DNA of 11,536 nucleotides. It comes from Christensenella sp. UBA941 (GTDB lineage Bacteria > Bacillota > Clostridia > Christensenellales > UBA941). The notes below the pieces were generated by a model, which was given only the letters and a program-made list of their open reading frames with translations, was not told the DNA's origin and made no database searches. Below are positions 1 through 5,232 of the stretch, piece after piece (within the stretch, counting starts at the first letter, position 1; each line of letters starts with the position of its first letter). Position numbers and translations under genes: made by a program. Location of the stretch: positions 1-11,536 of the forward strand of contig DBDD01000194.1 in assembly GCA_002293365.1 (NCBI GenBank). Direction: 5' to 3'.

Positions 1-563
1 TTCGGATACTCTTTATTGCTGTCGCGCTTCCATTCAAAATAATTGAAGATCATCTTACCTTTTTCTGTTTCCGTCCTACCGTTATTGAATTTCGGCAGTT
101 TATCTCTATATAAAACAAGGGCATGTTCTGTAGCTCCTACTATTTTCATATTAGCCTTTAAAACTTGCGCAGAGTAGTTCTTGAAAAAGAAGATAGGATA
201 GCTATGAACAAACCCGTATTTCTTGCCTGTTTCAGCTAAATCGTGCAATTGCTCGTAGGCGCAGAACACAATCATAGCGGGCGCTTTGTTTACCTCTTTA
301 GGCTCTTTGATTAAGAGCTTATTACAGAAATGCATGTATTCCACTAGGTTAAACGCTCCATCGCCATTAAAGAAGCTCTTGCCAGCTTTATCCGATTCCC
401 CGTTTTTGTTATCGCCGCCATTGTACCATGAAGGATTGGAGGCATAAGCGTTTTCGGCCAGATTATAGGGAATGTCTGAAATTACCAATTGAGCTTTTTT
501 GATAGTGTACTGTTTGTAGTTTTGAAAATGATCGCGATATATTTCTGTTGTTACCTCTTGCAT
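1..563 (-). CDS. Phage-type DNA methyltransferase (N6-adenine/N4-cytosine), C-terminus cut off by window edge
   Basis: The first 187 residues are present; the rest lies beyond base 1. Catalytic motif IV appears early as DIPY (residues 30-33, in SDIPYNLAENAY), a variant of the D/N-P-P-Y motif of enzymes that methylate adenine N6 or cytosine N4 with S-adenosylmethionine. An early DPPY-type motif fits the beta class, in which the SAM-binding FxGxG motif comes later; that part is missing here, so the class is inferred. The stretch ATEHALVLYRDKLPKFNN (about 144-161) is familiar from phage methylases. The ATG at 563 is the only plausible start; AGAAGGAG lies upstream with a rather long 12-base spacing. 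No restriction partner is visible, so this is probably an orphan enzyme for self-protection or regulation. Confidence 0.8.
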   Translation of the reverse strand, partial: MQEVTTEIYRDHFQNYKQYTIKKAQLVISDIPYNLAENAYASNPSWYNGGDNKNGESDKAGKSFFNGDGAFNLVEYMHFCNKLLIKEPKEVNKAPAMIVFCAYEQLHDLAETGKKYGFVHSYPIFFFKNYSAQVLKANMKIVGATEHALVLYRDKLPKFNNGRTETEKGKMIFNYFEWKRDSNKEYP

Positions 564-683
564 GTGGTTAAATTGCTCCTTCTAAATCTCTTTCTATTTT
601 CTAATTTGTGTTCTTTTGCTTCATCCGGGCGCTGTGTACGGTTAATGCTCCTTTCTGGTTATTTGCGCAAGGAATAAAGCCCA

Positions 684-713
684 TAATAAAAAGCCTTGCG
701 TTCCTGCAAGACT
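684..713 (-). terminator. Intrinsic terminator after the four-gene minus-strand operon
   Basis: On the minus strand AGTCTTGC and GCAAGGCT form an 8-bp stem with one G-U pair around a 6-base loop, followed directly by TTTTTATT. It lies 21 bases past the stop of the 73-residue gene and 120 bases before the methyltransferase start. The methyltransferase therefore needs its own promoter, read-through or antitermination. Confidence 0.75.
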
Positions 714-734
714 CTTTAGCATAAGCTCAGTGTA

Positions 735-956
735 CTAATACTGTTGCGTTCTTCTTCGCTCCAAGATGCAAAGGCTAATTTTGCTTCTTTGCCATTTTTC
801 AAGCTCAGATAAAGTCTTTATGAACGGTGGAACCTCATTGATATTGATGCAGAAGTCATGAAGGACATTTAAGCATCGCTTCTTATCCCGGTTCCTGATC
901 GGTCTTTTGCGGTCGAGGTATTGCGCCTCGCGACAGCTATCTAGTGTTGCCATCAT
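735..956 (-). CDS. Small basic hypothetical protein (73 aa), translationally coupled
   Basis: I do not recognise a family. The protein is strongly basic, with clusters such as DRKRPIRNRDKKR (about residues 15-27) and LERRRTQQY at the C-terminus, which would suit a nucleic-acid-binding accessory protein, but no fold is identifiable. Its ATG overlaps the stop of the preceding gene (ATGA), so translation is probably coupled; a second ATG follows immediately and could be the true start. It is the last gene before the terminator at 684-713. The overlap and position in a tight operon support a real gene more than its sequence does. Confidence 0.6.
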   Translation of the reverse strand: MMATLDSCREAQYLDRKRPIRNRDKKRCLNVLHDFCININEVPPFIKTLSELEKWQRSKISLCILERRRTQQY

Positions 957-1303
957 GCCACCCGCAGTAAACCGAACGCTTGCGCAATCTCGGAATTACT
1001 CATGGAGTCGTAATCATCTAACTGGTTCCAGTCGAAAGAGAACATCCAGGCGTGTTCGTTCGCCATCTCTTTAGCTTCGGCCTTTATGAAGTTATCCGGC
1101 TTTCCATCGCCCTCGGAATAGACTTCTTTGCGCAGAAAGTTATAGTAATGGTCTATGTGTTCCTGCGTATTAAACCTCTGGTAAGTTACCTCTCGCGCTA
1201 TCGCCTTGCGCGTTTCAGCCAAGCTTGCTAAGTCAAGCTCTTCCATGATCTCCCGTTCGATTGCTCTACGTTCGCGCATCATTTCATTAACCTTCCTAGA
1301 CAT
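953..1303 (-). CDS. Hypothetical protein (116 aa) of the early operon
   Basis: No family is recognised. The N-terminal half is highly charged and probably helical (MSRKVNEMMRERRAIEREIMEE and onward), possibly a short coiled coil. The C-terminal third is acidic and aromatic (MFSFDWNQLDDYD). No signal peptide or membrane segment is visible. I start it at the ATG at 1303, because AAAGGGG lies 8 bases upstream; a TTG six codons earlier would put that ribosome site inside the gene. The stop overlaps the start of the 73-residue gene by 4 bases, and the gene follows the 27-residue gene after a 49-base gap. It belongs to the unit transcribed from the promoter at 1651-1679. Confidence 0.7.
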   Translation of the reverse strand: MSRKVNEMMRERRAIEREIMEELDLASLAETRKAIAREVTYQRFNTQEHIDHYYNFLRKEVYSEGDGKPDNFIKAEAKEMANEHAWMFSFDWNQLDDYDSMSNSEIAQAFGLLRVA

Positions 1304-1352
1304 TACACAAGCCCCTTTCAAACTCTTTATTAGTTCTCTGGTACGATCTACT

Positions 1353-1436
1353 TCAAGCCGCTTTCAACGAGCGTATGCGCGCCCTGTACGCCGCTACACA
1401 GCGATTCCAATAAGCTTTGCGCTGTGACTCGCTCAT
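1353..1436 (-). CDS. Tiny protein (27 aa) coupled to the upstream gene
   Basis: The reading frame starts ATGAGCGAG and encodes 27 residues (MSESQRKAYWNRCVAAY at the N-terminus, a basic tail RARIRSLKAA). Its ATG overlaps the stop of the preceding gene in the junction TAATG, a classic stop-start coupling. The composition suggests one amphipathic helix with several Arg and Lys. It is too short for family assignment; its support is the coupling and its place in the operon. It could also be a chance frame whose role is only to carry ribosomes onward. Confidence 0.5.
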   Translation of the reverse strand: MSESQRKAYWNRCVAAYRARIRSLKAA

Positions 1437-1615
1437 TAGGAAGAATAGCGATACTGACATATGCGTTCCTCCTTTGCTGGCGGTATAGTAGGCTTGCTAC
1501 TCAGTAGAAAGCCGTCGATAATGCCCTTAACATAATGCTGATTCTCAATAGGAAGTGTTCTAAGGACTTCATCTATAGGACGCTTGTCAATCACCCTTGC
1601 TTTCGACGCAACCAT
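1436..1615 (-). CDS. Small hypothetical protein (59 aa), first gene of the divergent operon
   Basis: This is the first gene leftward from the repressor, the place where a Cro-like or other early regulator usually sits in temperate phages. I see no helix-turn-helix; the core IDEVLRTLPIENQHYVKGI looks like one or two helices, followed by a proline-containing basic tail. Two starts are possible. The ATG at 1633 would lie only about 10 bases from the predicted transcript start with no ribosome site. The ATG at 1615 has GGAGG at 1627-1631, 11 bases upstream, and is preferred. The stop overlaps the start of the 27-residue gene. Confidence 0.65.
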   Translation of the reverse strand: MVASKARVIDKRPIDEVLRTLPIENQHYVKGIIDGFLLSSKPTIPPAKEERICQYRYSS

Positions 1616-1626
1616 TAGATAAACTA
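1616..1626. promoter_or_regulatory. Degenerate third operator copy
   Basis: TAGATAAACTA matches the TAGA-N3-TCTA pattern of the two better sites with one mismatch. It sits immediately before the preferred start of the 59-residue gene. It is weak on its own and listed only because of the two perfect copies nearby. Confidence 0.3.
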
Positions 1627-1637
1627 CCTCCATACAT

Positions 1638-1648
1638 TAGATTATCTA
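1638..1648. promoter_or_regulatory. Operator palindrome at the leftward transcription start
   Basis: TAGATTATCTA is a perfect palindrome around a central T and lies where the leftward transcript should begin, about 7 bases from its -10 box. A protein bound here would block leftward initiation. The likely ligand is the XRE repressor encoded at 1755-2096; this is inference from position. Confidence 0.55.
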
Positions 1649-1650
1649 CT

Positions 1651-1679
1651 ATTATATACACGCTCATCTAATATGTCAA
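1651..1679 (-). promoter_or_regulatory. Consensus promoter of the leftward early operon
   Basis: Read on the minus strand, TTGACA (1679-1674) and TATAAT (1656-1651) are exact consensus boxes with the optimal 17-base spacer. The spacer also contains a TAGA half-site. Such a perfect promoter usually needs tight repression, in line with the flanking palindromes. Confidence 0.9.
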
Positions 1680-1689
1680 GCAATATTCT

Positions 1690-1702
1690 ATAGACAATCT
1701 AT
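1690..1702. promoter_or_regulatory. Operator palindrome over the repressor promoter
   Basis: ATAGACAATCTAT is a palindrome with 5-bp arms and a 3-base centre, sharing TAGA-N3-TCTA with the site at 1638-1648. It covers the -35 box of the rightward promoter and lies just upstream of the leftward -35 box, so it could serve autorepression or activation. Confidence 0.55.
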
Positions 1703-1719
1703 TATGCGTGTGCTATGAT
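1691..1719 (+). promoter_or_regulatory. Promoter of the XRE repressor gene
   Basis: TAGACA (1691-1696) and TATGAT (1714-1719) are separated by exactly 17 bases, so both boxes are close to consensus. The predicted start is about 30 bases before the repressor ATG. Confidence 0.8.
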
Positions 1720-1754
1720 GTAGGCGATAGGAAAACTATAGTAGGAGGCTCCCC

Positions 1755-2096
1755 ATGAATAACAGGATAAAGGAACTAAGGACGCAATTGAAACTATCTC
1801 AAAAGAAGTTTGGCGAAGCTATTGGCTTGACCTCTACGGGAATATGCGATATAGAAAGCGGCAAAACCAAAACCATTACAGAGGGTAACATCATGCTTAT
1901 CTGTAAAACGTTTGCAGTAAACGAGAACTGGCTACGTACCGGGGAAGGAGCGCCATTCGCTTCTTACGAACACAGGCAGGATTTAACTGATCTGGAGAAG
2001 GAGATTTTGACGAAATTCCATTTGCTCGATTCCGCCCAACAGAAAGCAGTAGAAACAATTATTAATGGTTTATACCTCCAACACAATCAAGAGTAA
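1755..2096 (+). CDS. XRE-family (HTH_3) phage-type repressor
   Basis: A 113-residue DNA-binding protein, probably the repressor that keeps the leftward operon silent. Residues about 3-63 form the five-helix Cro/C1-type fold: RIKELRTQLKLSQKKFGEAI, then the recognition-helix region LTSTGICDIESGKTKTI, then the family signature FAVNENWLRTGEG (about 53-65). The rest (about 76-108) is a short helical tail likely used for dimerisation; there is no LexA-type peptidase domain, so induction by RecA-driven self-cleavage is not expected. AGGAGG lies 6 bases before the ATG. The gene diverges from the small-gene operon and its promoter carries a palindrome, which suggests autoregulation. The family call is firm; the lysogeny role is inferred from layout. 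Confidence 0.9.
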   Translation: MNNRIKELRTQLKLSQKKFGEAIGLTSTGICDIESGKTKTITEGNIMLICKTFAVNENWLRTGEGAPFASYEHRQDLTDLEKEILTKFHLLDSAQQKAVETIINGLYLQHNQE

Positions 2097-2121
2097 TTCG
2101 ACCAAATAATACATAATATTA

Positions 2122-2147
2122 AAAAAGCTCTGTAAAAGGAGCTTTTT
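2122..2147 (+). terminator. Intrinsic terminator of the repressor gene, probably bidirectional
   Basis: AAAAAGCTC and GAGCTTTTT form a 9-bp stem around an 8-base loop, 25 bases after the repressor stop. The A/T ends of the stem supply a U tract in both directions, so it could also stop leftward transcripts. Confidence 0.8.
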
Positions 2148-2370
2148 AAACGGCCTATTTACCATATTATGTCATTGAGTAATTTTGTTTCAGTGTAAAA
2201 AAAACACATTAGCTCTTTTTCCAAAATTACCCAAAGGGGTCAACAACTTCCATTTCAAAAAGTGAGCGTTTATGCAATAACGCACAAGTTTTTATTTCCA
2301 TTCATTACAATAATAACCATCGCATACCCAATCCATCATGCGCCACCGTGCTGCCCGTCGAGGCGCTACA

Positions 2371-2404
2371 TGCCGCCCGTAGCCGTTCGCAGTAGCCGCT
2401 AGAT
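2371..2404. repeat. GC-rich composite repeat, copy 1
   Basis: TGCCGCCCGTAG (2371-2382) and GTAGCCGCTAGAT (2392-2404) also occur, in the same order and orientation, as TGCCGCCCGTAG (2520-2531) and GTAGCGGCTAGAT (2550-2562). The copy is a GC-rich island inside the AT-rich gene-free stretch 2148-2556. No gene is supported in that stretch. Confidence 0.5.
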
Positions 2405-2421
2405 AGATTGTACCAAGACAC

Positions 2422-2451
2422 AAATAAAACGCCTAGAATCGTTTCTAGGCG
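2422..2451 (-). terminator. Intrinsic terminator downstream of the recombinase
   Basis: On the minus strand CGCCTAGAA pairs perfectly with TTCTAGGCG (9 bp, 4-base loop) and is followed by TTTTATTT. It lies about 105 bases past the recombinase stop and has no U tract on the plus strand. Confidence 0.85.
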
Positions 2452-2519
2452 CTTGTGTGTGTGCTTGTCTATGTGCCTCTGTATGGCGTTTTTACGCTGG
2501 CTAGGTTGATGGTATACCG

Positions 2520-2562
2520 TGCCGCCCGTAGGGAACGCTTATGCGCCCTGTAGCGGCTAGAT
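2520..2562. repeat. GC-rich composite repeat, copy 2, overlapping the recombinase stop
   Basis: This is the second copy of the two-part repeat seen at 2371-2404, with a longer middle. Its last 6 bases overlap the end of the recombinase gene. A shorter match, AGCGGCTAGAT, lies inside that gene at 2764-2774. The two copies bracket the terminator at 2422-2451. Confidence 0.45.
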
Positions 2563-3120
2563 CAAGCACAATTGCTTTTGTATAGCGTCTTCTACACGTT
2601 TCGGCTCCATGCTGATATACCTTTGACTTACAGCCGGGGAAGAGTGCTGTAGCAAATGGCATACAAGCGCGATATCATAGCCGTTATTCGTGTATACTTT
2701 CGTCGCATAGAACTTTCTAAAGCTATGGGTAGATATCCCCTCCAGCCCTAGATAGTCACATACAGCGGCTAGATGCTTCTGTACGGCGCGTTCTGTGATC
2801 GGGAATATCTTGTCTTTGGGTTTCCTGCCGTTCTCTAGCGCGTAAATCTTGATGTAATTGTAAAGCTCTAGCGGAACCGTGAATGTACGCCGCTTTTCCG
2901 TCTTTTGCTCGATGATATCCAGCCTATAACGATCTCCGTCTTTCTTGATATCAGCAAGGCGCAAGGCGCATATATCGGAGATTCTAAGCCCTAGATTAGC
3001 TTCAAGCACTAAAGCAGTAGCAATGCGCACGTTAGCACGGCCACCTGTGAAGCCGTTGCGCATGGTATTGATGATCTCATCATACTGTTCCGTAGTAACC
3101 GCGACCGTTTTGTAATTCAT
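2557..3120 (-). CDS. Compact tyrosine recombinase (187 aa, catalytic domain only)
   Basis: It breaks and rejoins DNA through a covalent phosphotyrosine. All active-site positions are visible: Arg46 in LGLRISD, a beta-strand Lys at 73 or 76 in QKTEKRR, His132 and Arg135 in THSFRKF, His159 in LLQHSS and the nucleophile Tyr168 in SQRYI. The usual N-terminal core-binding (SAM-like) domain is absent; at about 190 residues it has the size of FimB/FimE-type inverters or small plasmid resolvases, not of phage integrases (about 350-400). The ATG at 3120 is chosen because an upstream TTG lies inside the promoter; GGGGG precedes the ATG by 8 bases. A lox-like 34-bp site lies about 125 bases upstream. 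Multimer resolution, inversion or integration are all possible; I favour resolution or inversion. Confidence 0.9.
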   Translation of the reverse strand: MNYKTVAVTTEQYDEIINTMRNGFTGGRANVRIATALVLEANLGLRISDICALRLADIKKDGDRYRLDIIEQKTEKRRTFTVPLELYNYIKIYALENGRKPKDKIFPITERAVQKHLAAVCDYLGLEGISTHSFRKFYATKVYTNNGYDIALVCHLLQHSSPAVSQRYISMEPKRVEDAIQKQLCLI

Positions 3121-3156
3121 CTCTCGAACCCCCGTTTTCCTTGCTTTCTTGATACT

Positions 3157-3185
3157 ATTGTACCGCAAAAGTTCGTATTTGTCAA
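3157..3185 (-). promoter_or_regulatory. Promoter of the recombinase gene
   Basis: On the minus strand TTGACA (3185-3180) and TACAAT (3162-3157) are 17 bases apart. The spacer contains one copy of the recombinase-associated motif AGTTCGTA (3170-3177, plus strand), so a protein bound there would compete with RNA polymerase. Confidence 0.85.
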
Positions 3186-3204
3186 CGGGAAAAGTTCGTA
3201 TTTG
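3167..3204 (+). repeat. Two direct copies of a 15-bp motif in the recombinase promoter
   Basis: AAAAGTTCGTATTTG occurs exactly at 3167-3181 and again at 3190-3204, start to start 23 bp. The core AGTTCGTATT is shared with the left arm of the 34-bp inverted repeat at 3243-3276. They may be regulatory or accessory binding sites for the recombinase. Confidence 0.75.
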
Positions 3205-3242
3205 AAGATTTATTTTTAGAATCTGGCTAAATTGCTGAAAAT

Positions 3243-3276
3243 TATAGTTCGTATTATTCGTGTTTTACGAACTATA
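3243..3276. repeat. lox-like 34-bp inverted repeat, candidate recombination core site
   Basis: The arms TATAGTTCGTA (3243-3253) and TACGAACTATA (3266-3276) are perfect 11-bp inverted repeats separated by 12 bp. Taken as 13-bp arms and an 8-bp centre (ATTCGTGT), the layout equals that of loxP, and the TTCGTAT block sits at the same distance from the centre as in loxP. The centre is asymmetric and would give the site a direction. Function as the core site of the adjacent recombinase is inferred. Confidence 0.65.
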
Positions 3277-3282
3277 CAGAAT

Positions 3283-3316
3283 CTGACATAATGGAAGGAA
3301 TATCAATATAATGTCA
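3283..3316. repeat. Inverted repeat with CTGACAT arms
   Basis: CTGACAT (3283-3289) and ATGTCAG (3311-3317, one base past this interval) face each other, and each is extended by an AT-rich ATAATG-like segment. The 3284-3294 part read on the minus strand is CCATTATGTCA, one of several related sequences in the noncoding parts of this element (also at 2162-2174, and at 5251-5263 on the minus strand). Confidence 0.45.
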
Positions 3317-3341
3317 GCAGTATACAGAATTTAGGCGACAG

Positions 3342-3374
3342 TAGCCAGATAATGCCAGGCGTTTCCAGACCGCG
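3342..3374. repeat. Copy of a dispersed repeat shared with 5257-5284
   Basis: ATAATGCC, AGG and TTTCCAGA (3349-3369) reappear in the same order and near-identical spacing at 5257-5278 (ATAATGGC, AGG, TTTCCAGA). The segment TAGCCAGAT (3342-3350) is also an exact inverted copy of ATCTGGCTA at 3221-3229. The rest of the gene-free region 3375-3581 is AT-rich and I see no convincing gene in it. Confidence 0.45.
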
Positions 3375-3581
3375 TAAAATGGCAAATTTTGATAATTTCT
3401 TAAAATAATAGAGAAGAAAAAGAATAACTAATATTTTCCATTTCACCTACTTTGTAGACAAAACGAAATAGCATCTCAAAATCGTTCTATACCAGACTAA
3501 AATAGTAGGGTATAGGTCATCCGCAACAATGACGGACAACCCGCCCAAACCAATTATACACCCGTCTTACTCTGTCTAATT

Positions 3582-4103
3582 TCAATTCCTCCTACGGCCT
3601 GTCATTTCATCCAAACGAGCTTTAACCGCCTTATATTCAGATTGGAATTCTTCAACCATCTGCCGAATTTCTTCTTTTTGTTCGTAATAATAGATTTTCT
3701 GTCCGGGGTATTTCCTGCTTTCCTGTACTCCATTCAAGTAGCGAAAGTATCCTGCATCGTTAATCCATTCTGCAAGGCGTAGTGAAGTTACGAGGATATC
3801 TCTCCTTTCATTACGCACAGAACGCGCTTTCTTATCCCGATCCGCCGAAACAGACGGTTTGACCTTCAACCCATCATCGTAAGCCGCAACTTCATCAACA
3901 AGCTTTTCAAGATCGTTCTGCTCTTGCTCAGGCTCATATGCATCAATAATCTGCTGTACTGCATCATTCGCCTCAAAATAATAGATAAACTTCCTATTAT
4001 CCAGCGGGTTCGGCTTTGATCGTGTCGGGCGATAGCCCTTGCTAATAAGATGATCGCATAGGCTCATAGAGTCTACTTCGATTTGTTCTGTGTTTTGGTT
4101 CAT
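3582..4103 (-). CDS. Two-copy small-domain protein (173 aa) partnered with the methyltransferase
   Basis: No named function is recognised. The protein looks like an internal duplication: residues about 12-57 (SLCDHLISKGY, then KFIYYFEANDAVQQIIDAYE) and about 106-154 (SLRLAEWINDAGY, then QKIYYYEQKEEIRQMVEEFQ) share the order helix, Gly-Tyr, variable loop, a Lys-x-Ile-Tyr-Tyr strand and a final helix. The pattern reminds me of the short DUF5659-type domain of Firmicutes, from memory only. An acidic then basic linker joins the copies. The ATG lies 2 bases after the stop of the methyltransferase gene, with AAGGAAG as ribosome site, so the two are co-translated. This suggests a partner or regulator for the methyltransferase, or a separate DNA-binding protein. 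Confidence 0.75.
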   Translation of the reverse strand: MNQNTEQIEVDSMSLCDHLISKGYRPTRSKPNPLDNRKFIYYFEANDAVQQIIDAYEPEQEQNDLEKLVDEVAAYDDGLKVKPSVSADRDKKARSVRNERRDILVTSLRLAEWINDAGYFRYLNGVQESRKYPGQKIYYYEQKEEIRQMVEEFQSEYKAVKARLDEMTGRRRN

Positions 4104-4105
4104 AT

Positions 4106-5140
4106 TTAAACTTCCTTTATTTCATTCTGATTTTCTTTATAGATAACAACGATCTCGCTTGAAACGCCCGTTGCTTCAAACGTCCCGCTTTTTAGTTTAG
4201 CAAGCATACATTTCTTTCGGTGTATCCAGTCTCTAAAGGCTACGGATTTCTTATCCTTCGCAAACGTCCAATGCGGACTCATGATAGAAACCAAAATCCC
4301 ACCATCCTTGACATGCTCGTACATCTTTCTTACATGGTCGATATCCTGATTATTGGAAAAAGGTGGATTAGCGATTACAGCATCGTATTCATCATCGCTC
4401 TCAAACTCTAAGAAGTCATCACCAATCAGCCTATGCCCCTTTAGCTCTAGCAACTCGCGGAAATTCGACATACGCTCAATAACGTCAACATAATCAGTTA
4501 CTTCCTTAATCTTATCCGCTATATTACCGATTCCCGCAGACGGCTCCAACACCTTTGATTTGCTGTTTATCTTGGCTAACCTAACTAATTCCTCGGCTAC
4601 ACCATCGGGAGTAAAATTAATATCGCCCTTCTGCTGAAGCCGTGCCTTATTGGTTAATTCCTTTATCATTCGCTTTGTGTTGTCAATGGGCTTGGCGGCT
4701 ACGTCTATAATGCTCTCGTATTCCTCTACGGCATTCAAAAGCTCATCCAGATTATTAACGCCAATCTTTTGTAAACGCTTTATGTTCTGCTCTAGCTCCT
4801 TGCGCTGCCATTCGGGAGTATCGTCATTAATGGCCGGATATCGCAACGGCGTTTTACTCTTCCTATGCCAAGCATGGTATTGATGAAACATGTCCCTCAT
4901 GGCCTTAGCTACAAGGCTACCTTGTAAAGCAGTAAGCTCTATCTGATCTGCTAAATAACGCAGGATATCAATTTCAAGCTGATACCCGTCGATTTTCTTA
5001 TCTCTAGCTTGTTGTTCCTGCTGGCGCTTATAGGTATTAGTGAGATAGTCACCGCTTAAAGCCTCGATCTTCTTTTGAAGCCCTTCGATTTGACTGTCGA
5101 TTTTTTGATTAAGCTTCACGTTCATCTGGTTCTGTTCCAA
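4106..5140 (-). CDS. N6-adenine-type DNA methyltransferase with long helical N-terminus (344 aa)
   Basis: The C-terminal half is a SAM-dependent methyltransferase: FTPDGVAEEL (about 176-185, like motif X of type I HsdM enzymes), the SAM-binding motif I LEPSAGIG (198-205), and catalytic motif IV NPPF (258-261). The order X-I-IV is that of gamma-class adenine methyltransferases. Residues 1 to about 170 are charged and helical, probably a coiled coil or recognition region; no separate target-recognition domain follows the catalytic domain. I use the TTG at 5140, with AAAGGAG 12 bases upstream; an ATG at 5125 has no clear ribosome site. No restriction enzyme or HsdS is present, so it is likely an orphan enzyme. 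I found no consensus promoter upstream. Confidence 0.85.
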   Translation of the reverse strand: MEQNQMNVKLNQKIDSQIEGLQKKIEALSGDYLTNTYKRQQEQQARDKKIDGYQLEIDILRYLADQIELTALQGSLVAKAMRDMFHQYHAWHRKSKTPLRYPAINDDTPEWQRKELEQNIKRLQKIGVNNLDELLNAVEEYESIIDVAAKPIDNTKRMIKELTNKARLQQKGDINFTPDGVAEELVRLAKINSKSKVLEPSAGIGNIADKIKEVTDYVDVIERMSNFRELLELKGHRLIGDDFLEFESDDEYDAVIANPPFSNNQDIDHVRKMYEHVKDGGILVSIMSPHWTFAKDKKSVAFRDWIHRKKCMLAKLKSGTFEATGVSSEIVVIYKENQNEIKEV

Positions 5141-5198
5141 GTATTTCTATTTCTCCTTTGATTTTGTTTTGAGCTTACACGCCCATTTCATAGCACTT

Positions 5199-5229
5199 AA
5201 AAGCCCCGTGGCCGTTCGGCTACAGGGCT
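5199..5229 (-). promoter_or_regulatory. Leader hairpin upstream of the methyltransferase gene
   Basis: On the minus strand AGCCCTGTAGCC and GGCCACGGGGCT form a 12-bp stem with one A-C mismatch and a GAAC loop, followed by only a few U residues. It lies about 60 bases before the TTG start, so it could be a weak terminator or attenuator of transcripts entering the methyltransferase unit. The short U tract makes this uncertain. Confidence 0.4.
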
Positions 5230-5232
5230 AAT

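Noticed and set aside
489..677. Plus-strand 62-residue hydrophobic reading frame
   Set aside because: It overlaps the start of the methyltransferase on the other strand, lacks a ribosome site and looks like low-complexity Leu/Phe from AT-rich DNA.
603..686. Minus-strand 27-residue frame beginning ATGGGCTTT after the terminator
   Set aside because: Its start lies at the end of the terminator U tract, it has no ribosome site, and the composition is unremarkable.
2148..2429. CRISPR array or tandem repeat locus
   Set aside because: There are only two unequal GC-rich copies without regular spacers; nothing fits repeat-spacer periodicity.
3121..3168. N-terminal extension of the recombinase to a TTG
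   Set aside because: The extension overlaps the -10 box TACAAT and the predicted transcript start, so it cannot be translated from that promoter.
3167..3276. SOS (LexA) box reading of the GTTCG/CGAAC repeats
   Set aside because: The Firmicutes box needs CGAAC and GTTCG 4 bases apart facing the other way; here the arms point differently and are 12 bases apart.
3517..3585. Minus-strand 22-residue frame starting TTG after AGGAGG at the end of the 173-residue gene
   Set aside because: The spacing from AGGAGG to TTG is only 2 bases and the peptide has no support; the AGGAGG is explained as the Arg-Arg codons of the upstream gene.
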